A model generated the notes under the pieces. The model had not been told where the DNA came from. It made no database searches and was given only the letters and a program-made list of their open reading frames with translations. Shown here one piece after another: positions 21,952-32,905 of a stretch of 35,929 nt of DNA (within the stretch, counting starts at the first letter, position 1; each line of letters opens with the position of its first letter). The stretch comes from Bugula neritina (taxonomy: Eukaryota; Bryozoa; Gymnolaemata; Cheilostomatida; Bugulidae), in NCBI GenBank assembly GCA_964035545.1, contig CAXIUT010000308.1:1-35929 (forward strand), read 5' to 3'. The position numbers and the translations under genes are program-made.

Positions 21952-23259
21952 ATGTTAATATAAAAGCCTCAAGAATTTCCTACTACAGGTCCCAACTCTC
22001 GCTATCCTTCTGATCCGCCTAAATCTGACCAATCATATCCTCCTAACCTGGTTCTAGCAGACTGTATTATTAAATAAAACAATACTCTTAAACATCAGAT
22101 TGACTATGTAAACAGTGAACTTAAAAAGGTAAGTTCTTTATCAAGAGGACTTCTCAAAGAAAACATAAGTTTAAGATAGTTGTATAAAGAAAGAACCCAG
22201 GATATTGTTAAGTTGATAAAATCTATTTCTATTCAAACAGATGAATAAAAAGTAGATTATGAACATCAGTGTCATTTGATAGAATAACTCAATTATGCCA
22301 CTTTAAAACAAATCAAGATATTGGATCAAGAACGTAAAAAATCAAAATAAAATCTATAAGAACAACAATCCAAAGTTGATGCTCTTGTTTAAAAAAAGAA
22401 TTAACTTGAATATGATTAACTTAATAAACTAAAAGCCAGACTTAACAATGGAATCAGTCCTTCATCTATTGCCAAATTCCAACAAAAATATTAAAAATAA
22501 GTATAACAAACATCAAAACTATAACATGAAATAAACCAACTTATTAAATTAGATACATAACTAAGAACATAAATACAACATCTCAGAAAAACAGAGTTAC
22601 CCAATCAATACTCCATCTCTTAATAAAAAATATAATATACTCATAAATTGACAGATATTCAAGAACTAAATAAAAAATTAAAAGAAGAATTACAAGTAGA
22701 TAAACAAGATTTTTAAAAGACAGAATCCAATAGAAATATAATAGAACAAAGACATAATCAATTGTCTCAAGGAATAGCAGATTAAATGAGAAAATATTAA
22801 AATTGTAGAAAATATCAAAATTAAATAAATACACAAATATAAAAAATAAAAAGTAAAATAAATGGATCTAATAATAGACAAATCAAACAACAAAATTAAC
22901 TATAATAACTTAATAATTTAAAATAATAACTTATAGATAAAATAAAAAAATATAAAACAAAAAAAATAACAGATTAAAATGATTTCAGAAGAAGATAAGA
23001 ACAATTAAGAATAGATAATCATTAAAAAATATAAAAAATATGCAAAGATATCAGTAAAAGCAACTCTAGCTTTTAAGATTAAAAAAATAAGTTGATAAAA
23101 TAACAAAATAAAGTCAATGATTTAGTAAATAACCTATAACATGAACATAGTTCATTGTTAGATCGAGTTTAAGAGTACAACAAAGTCATTCAAGAACATC
23201 CCAATCCTATTCAGTAAATATAAAGAATTCAGTTAACTCTTAGACTCAAAAAAAGATGA
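21952..23259 (+). CDS. Coiled-coil protein, 435 aa
   Basis: 435 aa, one exon. The N-terminus is proline-rich (FPTTGPNSRYPSDPPKSD), followed by a long coiled coil starting at about residue 40 (IIKENNTLKHQIDYVNSEL). A short basic end follows (RIQLTLRLKKR). The stop is TGA 23257. Asn, Lys and Gln are very frequent. Function unknown; architecture typical of a structural cytoskeletal or ciliary protein. Confidence 0.75.
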
Positions 23260-23383
23260 TATTTGATAAAAACTTAATATATTCTAATTATCATAATATT
23301 TATTATAAATAACTCTAGATCAAATATCATTTATTTCTATAAACAAATTACTTTATAAATTATATAAACATTGATAAAAAACA

Positions 23384-24910
23384 ATGAATTTTAATTGGGC
23401 TTTATCATTTAAACAGAAACTCTACAAACGTAACATATAAAGTATAGAATAATAAATATAAAATCAATATGACAACTATTACATTTATTAATAAATAGAC
23501 TAATAATTTTAATTTACAGTTTTCTCGGAATGCAAACCAAACATAGAAATAGACGACCCTCCATTGGAGTAGTATCCTCGATAACTCGCTAATTATATCC
23601 CTTTGAAACATCCAATTTACACAATCAGTGATATTTCTATCATACTACCTTCAGTATCGACATCCTTCAAAAATCAAAAAAGAAATAAAGTTTAGTAAGA
23701 CATCGTTCGACTTCTCTCTATGGCTGACAATAAAGAATCTCTAGAGATTATTTGGACACATATTTTTTAGAAATACTTATGTCCTTTAGACATTATAGCC
23801 AAAATATAAATATTTGTATAATTATTAAAATATGGTACATAAGTGCTTAATCCTCTAACGCTAGCATTTTGCCCTCATATGAAACCATCAACTTTCCTTA
23901 AATAAATACAAACTGCATAAAAATATGTCAGAATTAAACAATATATAAAAAATAATAAAAAATTATCATTCACATAAAAATGTCATAAACATCTATGTCC
24001 ATTTTGTTCACTATATAATTGCATCTATCATCAACCTCTAATCGAAAATAACAGAAACAAATAACTATAATATCAAACTAATAAAAAATAACTAAAATAA
24101 TCTTTGTAATTTAGAAACAAACATAAAATACACAATAATAATCATGTTTATTCTTACTATTAACTACTTAGCTAACTTAATTCTTCATTTTATTAGTTAT
24201 CGAAAAAAACAAGTTGCTCTGAACATTGCTATAGAAATCTTAATAGAATTACTTTAGAATCCATAGATTAGAAATATAAATTATCACATCCAGTATTACG
24301 ATAACTAATTTAGCAATCAAAATAAATGGTAGGATATAAACCTTGTAAAATATCTAAACTTCTCAAAACTAGTTGCACTTAAATCACTTTTAATCTAATT
24401 TTTTAACATAAATCTTCTTCAATGGGTTCTTCTCTGGGATTCGGATAAGATAACTATCTCAAAAATATTGTAAAAATACCTCAATAAAACAAATCTAAGT
24501 AAAATAATAGTAGAAAATAATTCAAATTATAAAATAAGATATATTAAAATTTACCTAATTTGAAAATAGGTCATTAACTAGATAAATAATATTAATTAGG
24601 ATTATATACTTTATAAAAAATAAGAAAAGGATCTATAGTTTTGTATGTAAAAGGTTAAATTATGACAAAATAATAATTTTAATTGAGATAAAGGTTATAA
24701 ATAAACTATTAAAGTAACAAAAATAGATAAAATAAATATTTGATAAATAATAAAAGAATGGGAGGTAAATAAAAATTCATTCGAAAAACTAAGCCCAAAT
24801 AAGCCAACCTCTAAATAAATACAATCAAAAAAGATGGACAATAGCGTATTGTTTATCGATCTCTTAGAAATATCGAATAAATGGAATAACTAACTATAGC
24901 TAATCAATGA
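23384..24910 (+). CDS. E(z)/EZH-like Polycomb protein with degenerate SET domain
   Basis: 508 aa, one exon. The E(z) Cys motif is recognisable: KCHKHLCPFCSLYNCIYHQP (199-218) matches the family's CRRCxxYDCxxH, and TSCSEHCYRNL (277-287) matches the following CxxxCYxxL. A SANT-like stretch has VGYKPCKISKLLKTSC (316-331). The CXC cysteine cluster expected next is absent. The SET domain opens normally (ELGLYTLEKIRKGS and YVKGEI, 404-426; this GE glutamate is TAA) but degrades. KFIRKTKPKEAN stands where RFxNHSCxPN should be, and EELTIANQ replaces GEELTxDY. The catalytic Asn/His and Tyr are therefore missing. Active homologues make H3K27me3; this one looks like a pseudoenzyme. Confidence 0.72.
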
Positions 24911-25015
24911 TTTTAATTATTATATTATTTATTATCAATAATTATTCATTTCAAAGACTAAATATAGTTTTGTTCATATTTTGATTTGATTGATAAGATT
25001 AGAGTTCATAGCAGA

Positions 25016-26277
25016 TCATAGAAATTCACTTAGCTCTGAATTTTTGGGAAGTCTGTAAACAGAACAGTTGATTTGCTTTTCAAACATCTTGAGTCTAGGT
25101 AGTTCAGATTACTGTTCTAAATCTATAAAATTGATAGCAATTCCTTTAGTTTCAAACCTTCCAGCTCGTCCTATCCTATGCAAATAATCTTCTTTTTCCA
25201 CAGGCAAGTCAAAGTTAATAATAAGATTCACTTTCTCAATATCCATTCCTCTTCCAAAAAGATTAGTAGCAACCAAAACTTTCGATCCATTGTCTCTAAA
25301 CCTCGCATAATTTTAAAGTCTTTCCACTTGAGTAAGATCAGAATGAATGCAAATAGGATTGAATAGAATGCTTCTTAGGAGTTGACTGAGCTGAATAGTT
25401 CTGTCAATAGTACTAACAAAAATGATAGCCTGGTTAAAAGGAATATTATCCAGAATATAAGATAAAAACTAGAATTTGTTTCTTTCAGGAACCAATTCGT
25501 AAAATTGACTAATAGCACTCAAATCGATATTTCCATCATTAGTCTGAATAAAGTCATATTCATGCACAAAAGATTTATAGGCACTCTGCATATCATCATC
25601 AATAGTAGCACTCACCAATATATGTTGAACATTTCGAGGTAGACCCCTTTGAAGCTCAAATATTTACAAATACTCAAGCATCGCATCACACTCATCAATT
25701 ACAAAGAATTTTAGCTATATTATTAATCAATTACATTTGAAAAGTTAATACATTTACGATAGTAAAGATCCAGCAAGCGTCCAGGAGTACCCACTATGAT
25801 ATGCGGAGCTTTGTTTTTATTTTGAAGTTAGTCCATATCTTTGTCAATTGGAAGTCCACCAACATAGCATCCGCAGCGAATCTGAGGCCAGTTGAAATAT
25901 CCACTGAATTTCTAAAACTATTTGTATATCTGAAAAGCCAGTTAGCGAGTATGAGCGACTACCATGCACTGATGAGGTAAATATTCTTTGTTGGACTATG
26001 GCGCCATCATGTTCAAAATGCCTATCATAAAAATAGCTGTTTTTCCTGATCCAGACTTAGCCTGACACATTATGTTCCTTCCCAGCGATATTTTAGGAAT
26101 AACTTTTGATTGTATTTCACTTGGAAAAGAAAAGCCAAAATCATTGACAGCAGATAGTAGTTCATTCTTAAGAAAAAGATCTTTCCATGAAGCGTTAGTA
26201 GTCGAAGAAGGAAGAGAGTTAGCTGGTATGTTTTTAGACTTAGAACTTGAAGCTTTTCGAGTATGAGAACCTTTCAT
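25016..26277 (-). CDS. DDX39B: UAP56/DDX39 (Sub2) DEAD-box RNA helicase
   Basis: UAP56 acts in spliceosome assembly and mRNA export (TREX) in the nucleus. 413 aa after a 20-nt intron at 25715-25734 (GTAATTGATTAATAATATAG). Motifs in order: Q-motif region with FPSEIQ (51-56); AKSGSGKT (73-80); HTRELAFQI (109-117); GG (140-141); TPGR (164-167); DECD (188-191), diagnostic of this subfamily; SAT (216-218); then ATNLFGRGMDIE and HRIGRAGRF. TAA in TRELAF and two TAG codons in KEFEKF fall on Glu positions of the human KEYERF region, which supports the UAA/UAG=Glu reading. Start at ATG 26277; an upstream TTG is not needed. Confidence 0.95.
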
Positions 26278-26359
26278 GCTTAAGTATAATTGCAATTATT
26301 ATAATATCAAAAAAGTCAATTCAATATATAGTTCTTGATTAAAAATGTAAAAAAAGAAA

Positions 26360-26803
26360 TCATTGACAATCTTCTTCTTCAATAACTTTTAAGAACCGAT
26401 CGCTGAACCAATTAAATTCATCAATCAATTTTCTGTATTTCCCTTTTAAATACTCTAATTCTTTTATTTTATCTTCTTTTTGATTATTTATCATACTCAT
26501 ACTCATCTTTTTATTTGATGAACTTGATTTCATCTTCTTGTCTCTATTTAAAATAAAAGTCTTCCTTTTTTACCTTCCCTACTCTTTCTCCATAAATCTA
26601 CTTCGAGAGGAATCGCTTTACATCTTGATAAGTTATTCGGATTTTATTATTTATTTTTTTGAAGGTTGATGCTTTACAGGCACATATTGCTCTACTTTAG
26701 TATTTTTACCAGATTTTTATAGAGAAAAATATTTACGATTAACTTTCTTTTCTATCGATCTTTTTAAGATTTTACTTTTTTGACTATTATCTTTCGTTTA
26801 CAT
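26360..26803 (-). CDS. Small basic protein, 147 aa
   Basis: 147 aa, ATG 26803 to TGA 26360. The N-terminal two thirds are Lys/Ser-rich and probably disordered (METKDNSQKSKILKRS). The C-terminal part is a predicted helix with a conserved look (KIKELEYLKGKYRKLIDEFN, then WFSDRFLKVIEEE). It resembles the C-terminal anchoring helices of cytoskeletal linkers, but no family is claimed. It lies 82 bp upstream of the UAP56 start on the same strand. Confidence 0.65.
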
Positions 26804-27031
26804 TTTCGAGGATCTTTAAGACTTAAGAATTGAAGGACTGTCTTCAACGAAAATCAATATTTTATTAAAACCATAATTAATTAAAGCTCTTTTTTTTTGA
26901 ATTATTTTCTTACTGATTTATTACAATAACATTCTGCAACCGACTGCAATACTGCACTATATCTCCTCCAAACTCTTTCTCTTCAATTCTAGTTGCTTAT
27001 TTTAATCACAATTTTAATCTTATAACTAGAA
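26804..27031. promoter_or_regulatory. Shared upstream region between divergent genes
   Basis: 228 bp between the 147-aa gene (minus) and the small signal-peptide gene (plus). No recognisable element or conserved frame. Confidence 0.3.
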
Positions 27032-27345
27032 ATGAAGTTCTCCACTTTCCCTATTCTCTTATTTCTACTTTTTTTGTCTCAAATATTGACTCTTTTTAAA
27101 CTGAAGACTTAAAGCATTGGGTTTATATTGTATCATTTTAAACAATGCTTTCATTTTCATCTTATTGTACCTGTTTTCAAGATTGCTAGTAACTTTGCAT
27201 AGAGTGAAAGCTAGCTAATAATAAGTTGAGTGAAGTTGTGATAGTAATAGTATAGTTTAAAGATGAACGTGTTGTTCTTCTAGTTCCTCATTTCTAAATA
27301 AAGGAAAAAATACTAATAGGAAGCTTCTTAAACCTTATTAGTTGA
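27032..27345 (+). CDS. Small signal-peptide protein, 97 aa
   Basis: 97 aa if a 20-nt intron at 27225-27244 (GTTGAGTGAAGTTGTGATAG) is removed. That intron moves the frame past a stop and keeps it open to TGA 27343. The N-terminus is a strong hydrophobic leader (MKFSTFPILLFLLFLSQILT), so the product should be secreted or anchored. The rest is short and hydrophobic (GFILYHFKQCFHFHLIVPVF, then FKDERVVLLVPHFEIKEK). Support rests on the perfect intron and frame plus the leader; the gene is small and unrecognised, so it could be spurious. Confidence 0.45.
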
Positions 27346-27450
27346 TAATTGTGTTTTCTTTCTATTTTTCATACTCATAATAATTATAGTCGTCCCATTA
27401 ATTACTAAATTTTGAACATAATCGAATAATTTCTATAGATATATTTTCTA

Positions 27451-28077
27451 ATGAAAAAAACATCAAAGAAATTAACTCTTAGCTCTCCATACAATAAAAT
27501 AAACTAACTACTTTGGCAAGTTAAACGATAAAATACAACTAAATAGAAATAAAACATACAACTTAAAACAAAAATAAAACAAATGATTCAACACCCACCA
27601 AAAGAAGAACCATCGTTAACACTTAAAATAGAATAACATTATAAAAAACTATTACAAAAAACTAAAACACAAGCTCTATGGCTCAAATAAACACACTCAA
27701 TGATTTAGTAAAGAAATTGCTAAGAACTTAGAAAAAATATCACTAAAATGGAAAATAAAATACATAAAACAACCAAAAAAGCATTAAAACTCGAATAAAA
27801 AATAAAGAAAATATATCTTAAATAACACTAATAACCATCAAATATCAATTAAAACAATTAAGAATAGTCTAACACACTAAACTAATTATAAAATGATAAA
27901 TAAAAATTGTAAAAACTTCTAACCCATAAAAAAGATCAAGCAAGTAAACTAGAATAAGGCAATAAAATATTCAACAGAGAACTAAGACAACTTCTTAGCG
28001 CCAAGCATGCTCTTCAAAAATAATTAAAAAATAACAGAAATTCAACTCCATCAGAAGTAATCGTCTCAATAGAGTGA
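27451..28077 (+). CDS. Coiled-coil protein, 208 aa
   Basis: 208 aa, single exon, MKKTSKKLTLSSPYNKINE to TGA 28075. From about residue 15 it is predicted helical and mostly coiled coil (MENKIHKTTKKALKLEEKIK), with a loop around HEEPSNINENNEEES and a second coil to the end. The frame contains many TAA/TAG. Unrecognised. It converges with the next minus-strand gene at a distance of 37 bp. Confidence 0.7.
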
Positions 28078-28114
28078 TTCATATTCAAAAATTATAAATA
28101 TAAACATTGTAAAA

Positions 28115-28549
28115 TCATCTTCTTCTGATAACATTGAATGTATCAAAAGATAACTAATTACAATTTTGTCTATACTTACGCCAAACACTTTTACGACCTC
28201 TGTTTTCTCCATAACTATAACAATCCATCACAATCTAGTCTAAATCACCTTCAAAAGGTTATTTACTAACATATCGTCGAGGAGAATACTATCGAGAAAG
28301 CTACAAAAATTTTTATCTTTTAAATTGACTCTGCTCTTATTCATTAGGGACATACATCTGCTTTTTCCTATCACCCGCTCCTATCTTCTTCAAAACATTG
28401 CTTATACGAACTGTTGGCAGCCTCTACCAAATTGCTGTTACTCCACCTCCTTTTTCTTTTTTGTCCTCACTCTTATCAAAAGACTCTCCTTTACTTGAAT
28501 AACTTTTCGATATTGCTGGCATTGAATAAGAACTTTTTCGTTTACTCAT
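28115..28549 (-). CDS. Unrecognised 144-aa basic protein
   Basis: 144 aa from ATG 28549 to TGA 28115, intron-free. The N-terminal 40 residues are Ser/Lys-rich (MSKRKSSYSMPAISKSYSS). A conserved-looking core follows: GVTAIWERLPTVRISNVLKK, then LSREYSPRRYVSKEPFEGD and CYSYGENRGRKSVWRKYRQN. The high content of Arg, Trp and Tyr in the C-terminal half suggests a compact domain. No family known to me. It is followed downstream by a 208-aa gene in convergent orientation. Confidence 0.65.
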
Positions 28550-28594
28550 GCTCTAAATAAATTTATAAAATCATAATTGCGAAAATATTATTTC

Positions 28595-29413
28595 TCACCT
28601 TCTCTTATCAGCTTCAATCATAAAGTGAATAAAAGCCTATCGGATAGCCTTCAAAGGCATTGGCTTCTATCTTACAACTCCTACGAAATCTGTTTTTAAT
28701 TTTCTAGTCTGCAATGCTGTCCAATTATTAGTAAGTTTCAGTTTGCCAAGACAGGTCTCATTACAAACTTATTGACAAATTTTGTCAATCTGATATAGAT
28801 AATCTTCTGATAGTTTTTCTTCCTCTTTTGTCGATACTGGGTCTTTGGATTTTTTAACCTCATAAAGCAAAGTATTAGCTATCTCTTACAAAGGAGTAGG
28901 TTCATCTTCTCTCCTTTCGAACAAAGGGACATCCCAGCGATCTTTATATCTCAAAATATACTTTTCAATTGAGGAGCTTCCATACTTTTTGACAATTCAG
29001 CCCATAGTTTTTCAGGAAAACTATTATTTTATGATCCTTTATTGAACTTTTCTGCAGCTTCAAAAGATGTATTACAATAAAGTACACAATAAGTTGCCTT
29101 CTGTTACCGAGCAATGCAATACATCTGATATCGATACCCCTTGATATAGTTCAAAGAATCTGCTATCACAACAGTATTTCCAATTAAATTCTTCTCTACC
29201 TCAAATTTTATTCTTCCTCTCGTGATTTTTTCTTATGTTGAGTCTTCTTATCATACATGTACCTTTGTAACCTTCAGCCTTAACTATCCCTAGTGATTCC
29301 TCATTGATTAGCACAACATTGCATTTGTGCTACTTAGCCAGATACTAACTCAATTTTTTGGCTCTTTATGTCTTTCCACTTCCTGGAATTCCACAAACAA
29401 CAACCAAAGGCAT
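28595..29413 (-). CDS. KTI12: KTI12 Elongator-associated P-loop protein
   Basis: Kti12 is a tRNA-binding P-loop ATPase needed for Elongator-dependent wobble-uridine modification, related to PSTK. 259 aa after two introns, 19 nt at 29244-29262 and 20 nt at 28942-28961. Motifs: MPLVVVCGIPGSGKT (Walker A at 8-15), VVLINEESLG, the helical GYKDSTEEKITRGRIKFEVE block, IADSLNYIKGYRYQMYC, and NRWDVPLFE near the C-terminal domain, all in family order. I chose ATG 29413 because Kti12 proteins begin MPLVV and because an in-frame ATG at 29461 would overlap the upstream gene's stop codon at 29436-29438. Confidence 0.9.
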
Positions 29414-29435
29414 AAAAGAAATAATAGTATTAATA

Positions 29436-30731
29436 TCATTCTTGCTAAGCTATCCAATCATCTACAAATGAAATAAATTAAATATTTCCACTCTATAAAG
29501 CCATCTGCATTAATTATGCCACTTTTAACTTGTGTTTCTTAAGTTATTCTTTGTAATAGATCTTTTGCTGACCAACTTTATCAACTGCCAGTTGGGTTGT
29601 TTCTATCTTTTCAAGATAATCTCGATTTATCGATTATAGCTAGCTCACTTTCATCTATGCCTTTTATAATTGATTCTGTAAGGTTCCAACTTCTTTTGTT
29701 AGCTGCTTGGCTTATCGATATTTAACTTCCTTTCTTTGCTGTTATAGTAAAACTTCATTGATTTTTCTTTGATCCTCTAACTCCTTCTTTGCTTTGGATA
29801 ATTATTTTTCTTTCATTTTTAATTTTTGTTAAGTCTAAAAGAGTTGTAGTTCAACTGATTCAGATATATTATTTTTTAGATGAGGAGGAGTGACTATTTG
29901 TCTATTTAAAATGACTGTATCGTTATCTTCTGAAACTAAATCAATATTTTTGTCTCTAGTTGGACTTTATTAAGCCTTTTTTTCACTCTATTAATAATAC
30001 TTATAAGTTTATTCCTCTTTTTTATTTTTTTTATCAAAAAAAGTCTAAAACTATTTTATTGTTTTCTTTGAATCATGGTAACGATTTTTGTGATTTAATT
30101 CTTCAGTTTATTTTGAAAACTTTTTTTTCAAAGCTGTATCCTTAGATTTCTTTCTTCTACTTTCTTATTTCTTTTTATAATCTTGTTTTTTTCTCATTTC
30201 TTACAAATAAATTTCCTCTTATTTCTTCTTTTTCTTATATTGATAAGTCAAATTCTAGCTACTTTAAGCTGATTGTTAACTACAATAAAGTTGTAAATAC
30301 TTTTAATCATACTTTCTTTCCAGAATAACATTAAATTGAATTTTACAAAACTGTTTCTTTTTCCCTTCCAACTATAATTCTAAGACAAATTCCTAACAAC
30401 CATGTTCTTTTGCATATTTAGCAATGTTTAGTTAAGTTTATCCCAATTATAATTCTACTTCATTGAGATCATTTAGAATTCTAGCCTATACTACCATCTA
30501 AATAAACGATAAATAACCTATTTTTCGTTAAATTAATTAGTATCTCTATCAAAGTAAAGTGTCATTGGGATGTTTTGACTTAATTTATCGCATGAAATAT
30601 GAGTTCTTTTTACTCCTGAAAGAAATTTCAATTAGTGGCTCCCTCTAATCTTTATCTAATGAATCATACCTGATAACTTTTACTTAGAATTGATGATCAC
30701 GAGTTATCCCACTCATGTCAGAATATTTCAT
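29436..30731 (-). CDS. NT-C2 domain / coiled-coil protein, one frame break
   Basis: About 424 aa after a 20-nt intron (30498-30517) and one corrected base. The N-terminal 150 residues resemble the NT-C2 domain of the EEIG1/EHBP1 group: HQFEVKVIRYDSLDK, LIEISFRSK, THISCDKLSQNIPMTLYFD and LELGETELNIAKYAKEHGC. A long Lys/Glu-rich linker and then a coiled coil follow (ELSKAKKELEDQRKINEVLL), ending VDDWIAEQE. Exons are in register only if one base is skipped in the T-run at 30607-30611, where the reading frame shifts; this may be a sequencing error. Proteins of this domain type link membranes to the cytoskeleton. The stop lies 22 bp before the KTI12 start. Confidence 0.6.
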
Positions 30732-30959
30732 CTTAAAAAGGGATAGAGTAAGACGATAACTCAGTTTTTATTTTCCTATTCGCAACAAAAACATATAACT
30801 ATTATCATCTCATCAATCAAAATATTCAACACCATTTTTTTTTTGAACGTTTTTGCTAAAGATTCATTTAATAGATATTTTTATTTGAAATAGTTATAAT
30901 TAGTCAATATTTTGAATAATAAGGTAATAAATTTTTATTAATAAAGATTTCATAACGTT
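30732..30959. other. Subtelomeric spacer
   Basis: 228 bp of AT-rich sequence between the start of the NT-C2 gene and the internal telomeric tract. No frame or motif; it looks like a normal chromosome-end spacer. Confidence 0.5.
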
Positions 30960-31037
30960 GGGGTTGGGGTGGGTTGGGGTTGGGGTTGGGGTTGGGGTTG
31001 GGGTTGGGTGGGGTTGGGGTTGGGGGGTTGGGGTTGG
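30960..31037. repeat. Second internal telomeric tract, imperfect G4T2
   Basis: G4T2 repeats with several irregular units (GGGGTGGGTT, GGGTGGGG, GGGGGGTT, GGTGTT at the right edge). The orientation is that of a right-hand telomere. On the right it joins an open reading frame with no start codon. The irregular units could be sequencing error in a repeat or decay of an old interstitial tract. Confidence 0.92.
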
Positions 31038-31040
31038 TGT

Positions 31041-31772
31041 TACGCACAAGAACAAAAAAGCTATAGTTACTATCGTCTCAGCATTGATTCTCATCGTTCA
31101 TCAGATCACTAAAACATTTCTGCTCAGAAATAACATCCTATCAGTTACCAATAAATAAAGACCAATCATAGAGATGATAAAAAGTAATAAAATATCAAAG
31201 AATTAAAAATAATTGATAACTATGACATCCCTCAAGTACTTGAAAATTGCCAAGCAATTGATAACTATAACCATTGTTTAAAAAAGCAAAGACTCAGAAA
31301 AAATAGTAATTAAGTAACACTCACAAATCAAATGAAATAAAACTCAAATATTCATAATCTAAGAAGACTTTTGCCAACAAAAATGATTTAATAGCCTTCT
31401 TTCACACCCAGAAAACACAAGAATCTAAAATAAAACTTTAACAATCAAATCAATCAAAAAATGGCTATTCTGAATCATAAAATAGCTAAAATAGAAGTCA
31501 TGACTCCCCAAAAGCCATCAACTCCTAGAAAAAACAATTATAGAGAAGAATAATTAGAGTACCCTATCTAGTTTTAAAAAGAAGAATCAATAACATAAAG
31601 AGGATATAGTCAAGTAACTGCTACTTCTGAAAAATAAAATTAACTCTTAAGTAGAATAAATTTAGGAAGACTCATTGAATAAGAATAAAATTAAAATTAA
31701 GTTTAGATTATCCAAGATCTCAGCTATAAACTTAGCACAAAACTAAGGTCAATTATCAGAAATTTTAGTTGA
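31041..31772 (+). CDS. 5'-truncated gene, 243 residues remaining
   Basis: The frame is open from the very edge of the telomeric tract (codon TAC at 31041) to TGA 31770, 732 nt divisible by three. There is no in-frame ATG for about the first 95 codons. The start therefore lies outside this sequence and the gene is cut at its 5' end. The protein is polar and helical (YYRLSIDSHRSSDHENISAQ, IDNYDIPQVLENCQAIDNYN) with a Pro-containing linker (MTPQKPSTPRKNNY) and an acidic tail. Family not recognised. It converges with the next gene across 42 bp. Confidence 0.6.
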
Positions 31773-31814
31773 TGATCTTTTATATTTTATGTTTATTAAT
31801 AATTATTAAGTCAA

Positions 31815-32861
31815 TCATTCAATAATGGAACATGCCTCTTTGATTAGCTCCTTTAGACGATCTGGATTTAAATAAGTTCCAGTTTATGCTTTATTTCTCC
31901 ATTTCTTCAAACAACTTTGAGAATGACCCATATTTTTCAACCATTTCCAGAGCTATTTCAATGAACTAGGTTTATTTCCGACTATCTTCAAATGCATTGA
32001 ACGAATACTTTCAAGCAAATCTTCCACTTTTTTATTTTATCTATCCACTCCTGACTTAACATATTCACTTTAAAATTGGTTCAGTTTTTAGCAATTCATT
32101 GTATTTCTGTTTTAAGATTTATCTTATCGACTTCCTCTAAGACTTTCAATACGTTTAATTTCCTAAATATTTCCATTTGTTCTATTCATTAGTTTCCCAA
32201 CTGATCTTTTTGGTTGAACACGAGTCATAGACATTTCTTTCAGACTATCTTCTCTTCTATTTTAGATGAATTTTCTTTCTTAGTCTCTTCTTAACTGGTC
32301 ATATTTTCTCCTTTCCTGTTCTAAATTTCCCTTAGTAGCTGATAACTATTGCTCAAGCATTCTATTTTTCATCAATATTGTCTGAATTTATCCATTCATT
32401 TCATCAGTTACGTTCTCAAAATATCGCCTATCGGCCTATCTCGCTTGTTCTGATTTCATCAATTCTGCTTCTTGACATCTCATCTAAATTTTTAATGATT
32501 ATGCTGTTTCAGATAACTGATATAATTGTGCTTTAAGATTAGCGTTCTCTTCTCTTAACTAACTATTTACTTATTATTCTTCTCTTGCACCTCTTTAATC
32601 ATAAGGAGAAAATTAATCCTGAGTTAAGACTCGCTGAGGATTAAATGTACTGCATGAAGGAGAATATTGATGAAGACCTATCGACTTTTTATTTGAAGAT
32701 TGAAAAGGAGAAGATCTATGACTTGAATATTGATGTTTTTGCTTCAAATTTTGATATTTTTTCTTTAAATTCGGACTTTCTTGTCTGTTGAGATCAAGAA
32801 GATAACGATATTTGCCTTCTATAGGCTTTTTTTCTCTCTCAATGTCGAAATTTTCAATCAT
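31815..32861 (-). CDS. Coiled-coil protein, 348 aa
   Basis: 348 aa, single exon, MIENFDIEREKKPIEGKY to TGA 31815. The head is Ser/Gln-rich (QKHQYSSHRSSPFQSSNKKS). The centre is a coiled coil (LREENANLKAQLYQLSETAE and onward). The C-terminus is a basic, Trp-containing segment (SSLKELWKWLKNMGHSQSCL, then LNPDRLKELIKEACSIIE) that may be a small helical domain. No family known. It is the first of three co-directional genes at the right end of segment C. Confidence 0.72.
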
Positions 32862-32905
32862 AATATTGATATTATAGCCGTTGAATAAATAATATTACGA
32901 TCAGT

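Noticed and set aside
30900-31158. Frames rich in Gly/Val/Trp (plus) or Pro/Thr (minus) across 30900-31158
   Set aside because: Both are translations of the G4T2 tract. The real plus-strand frame on its right side is a different one, starting at 31041.
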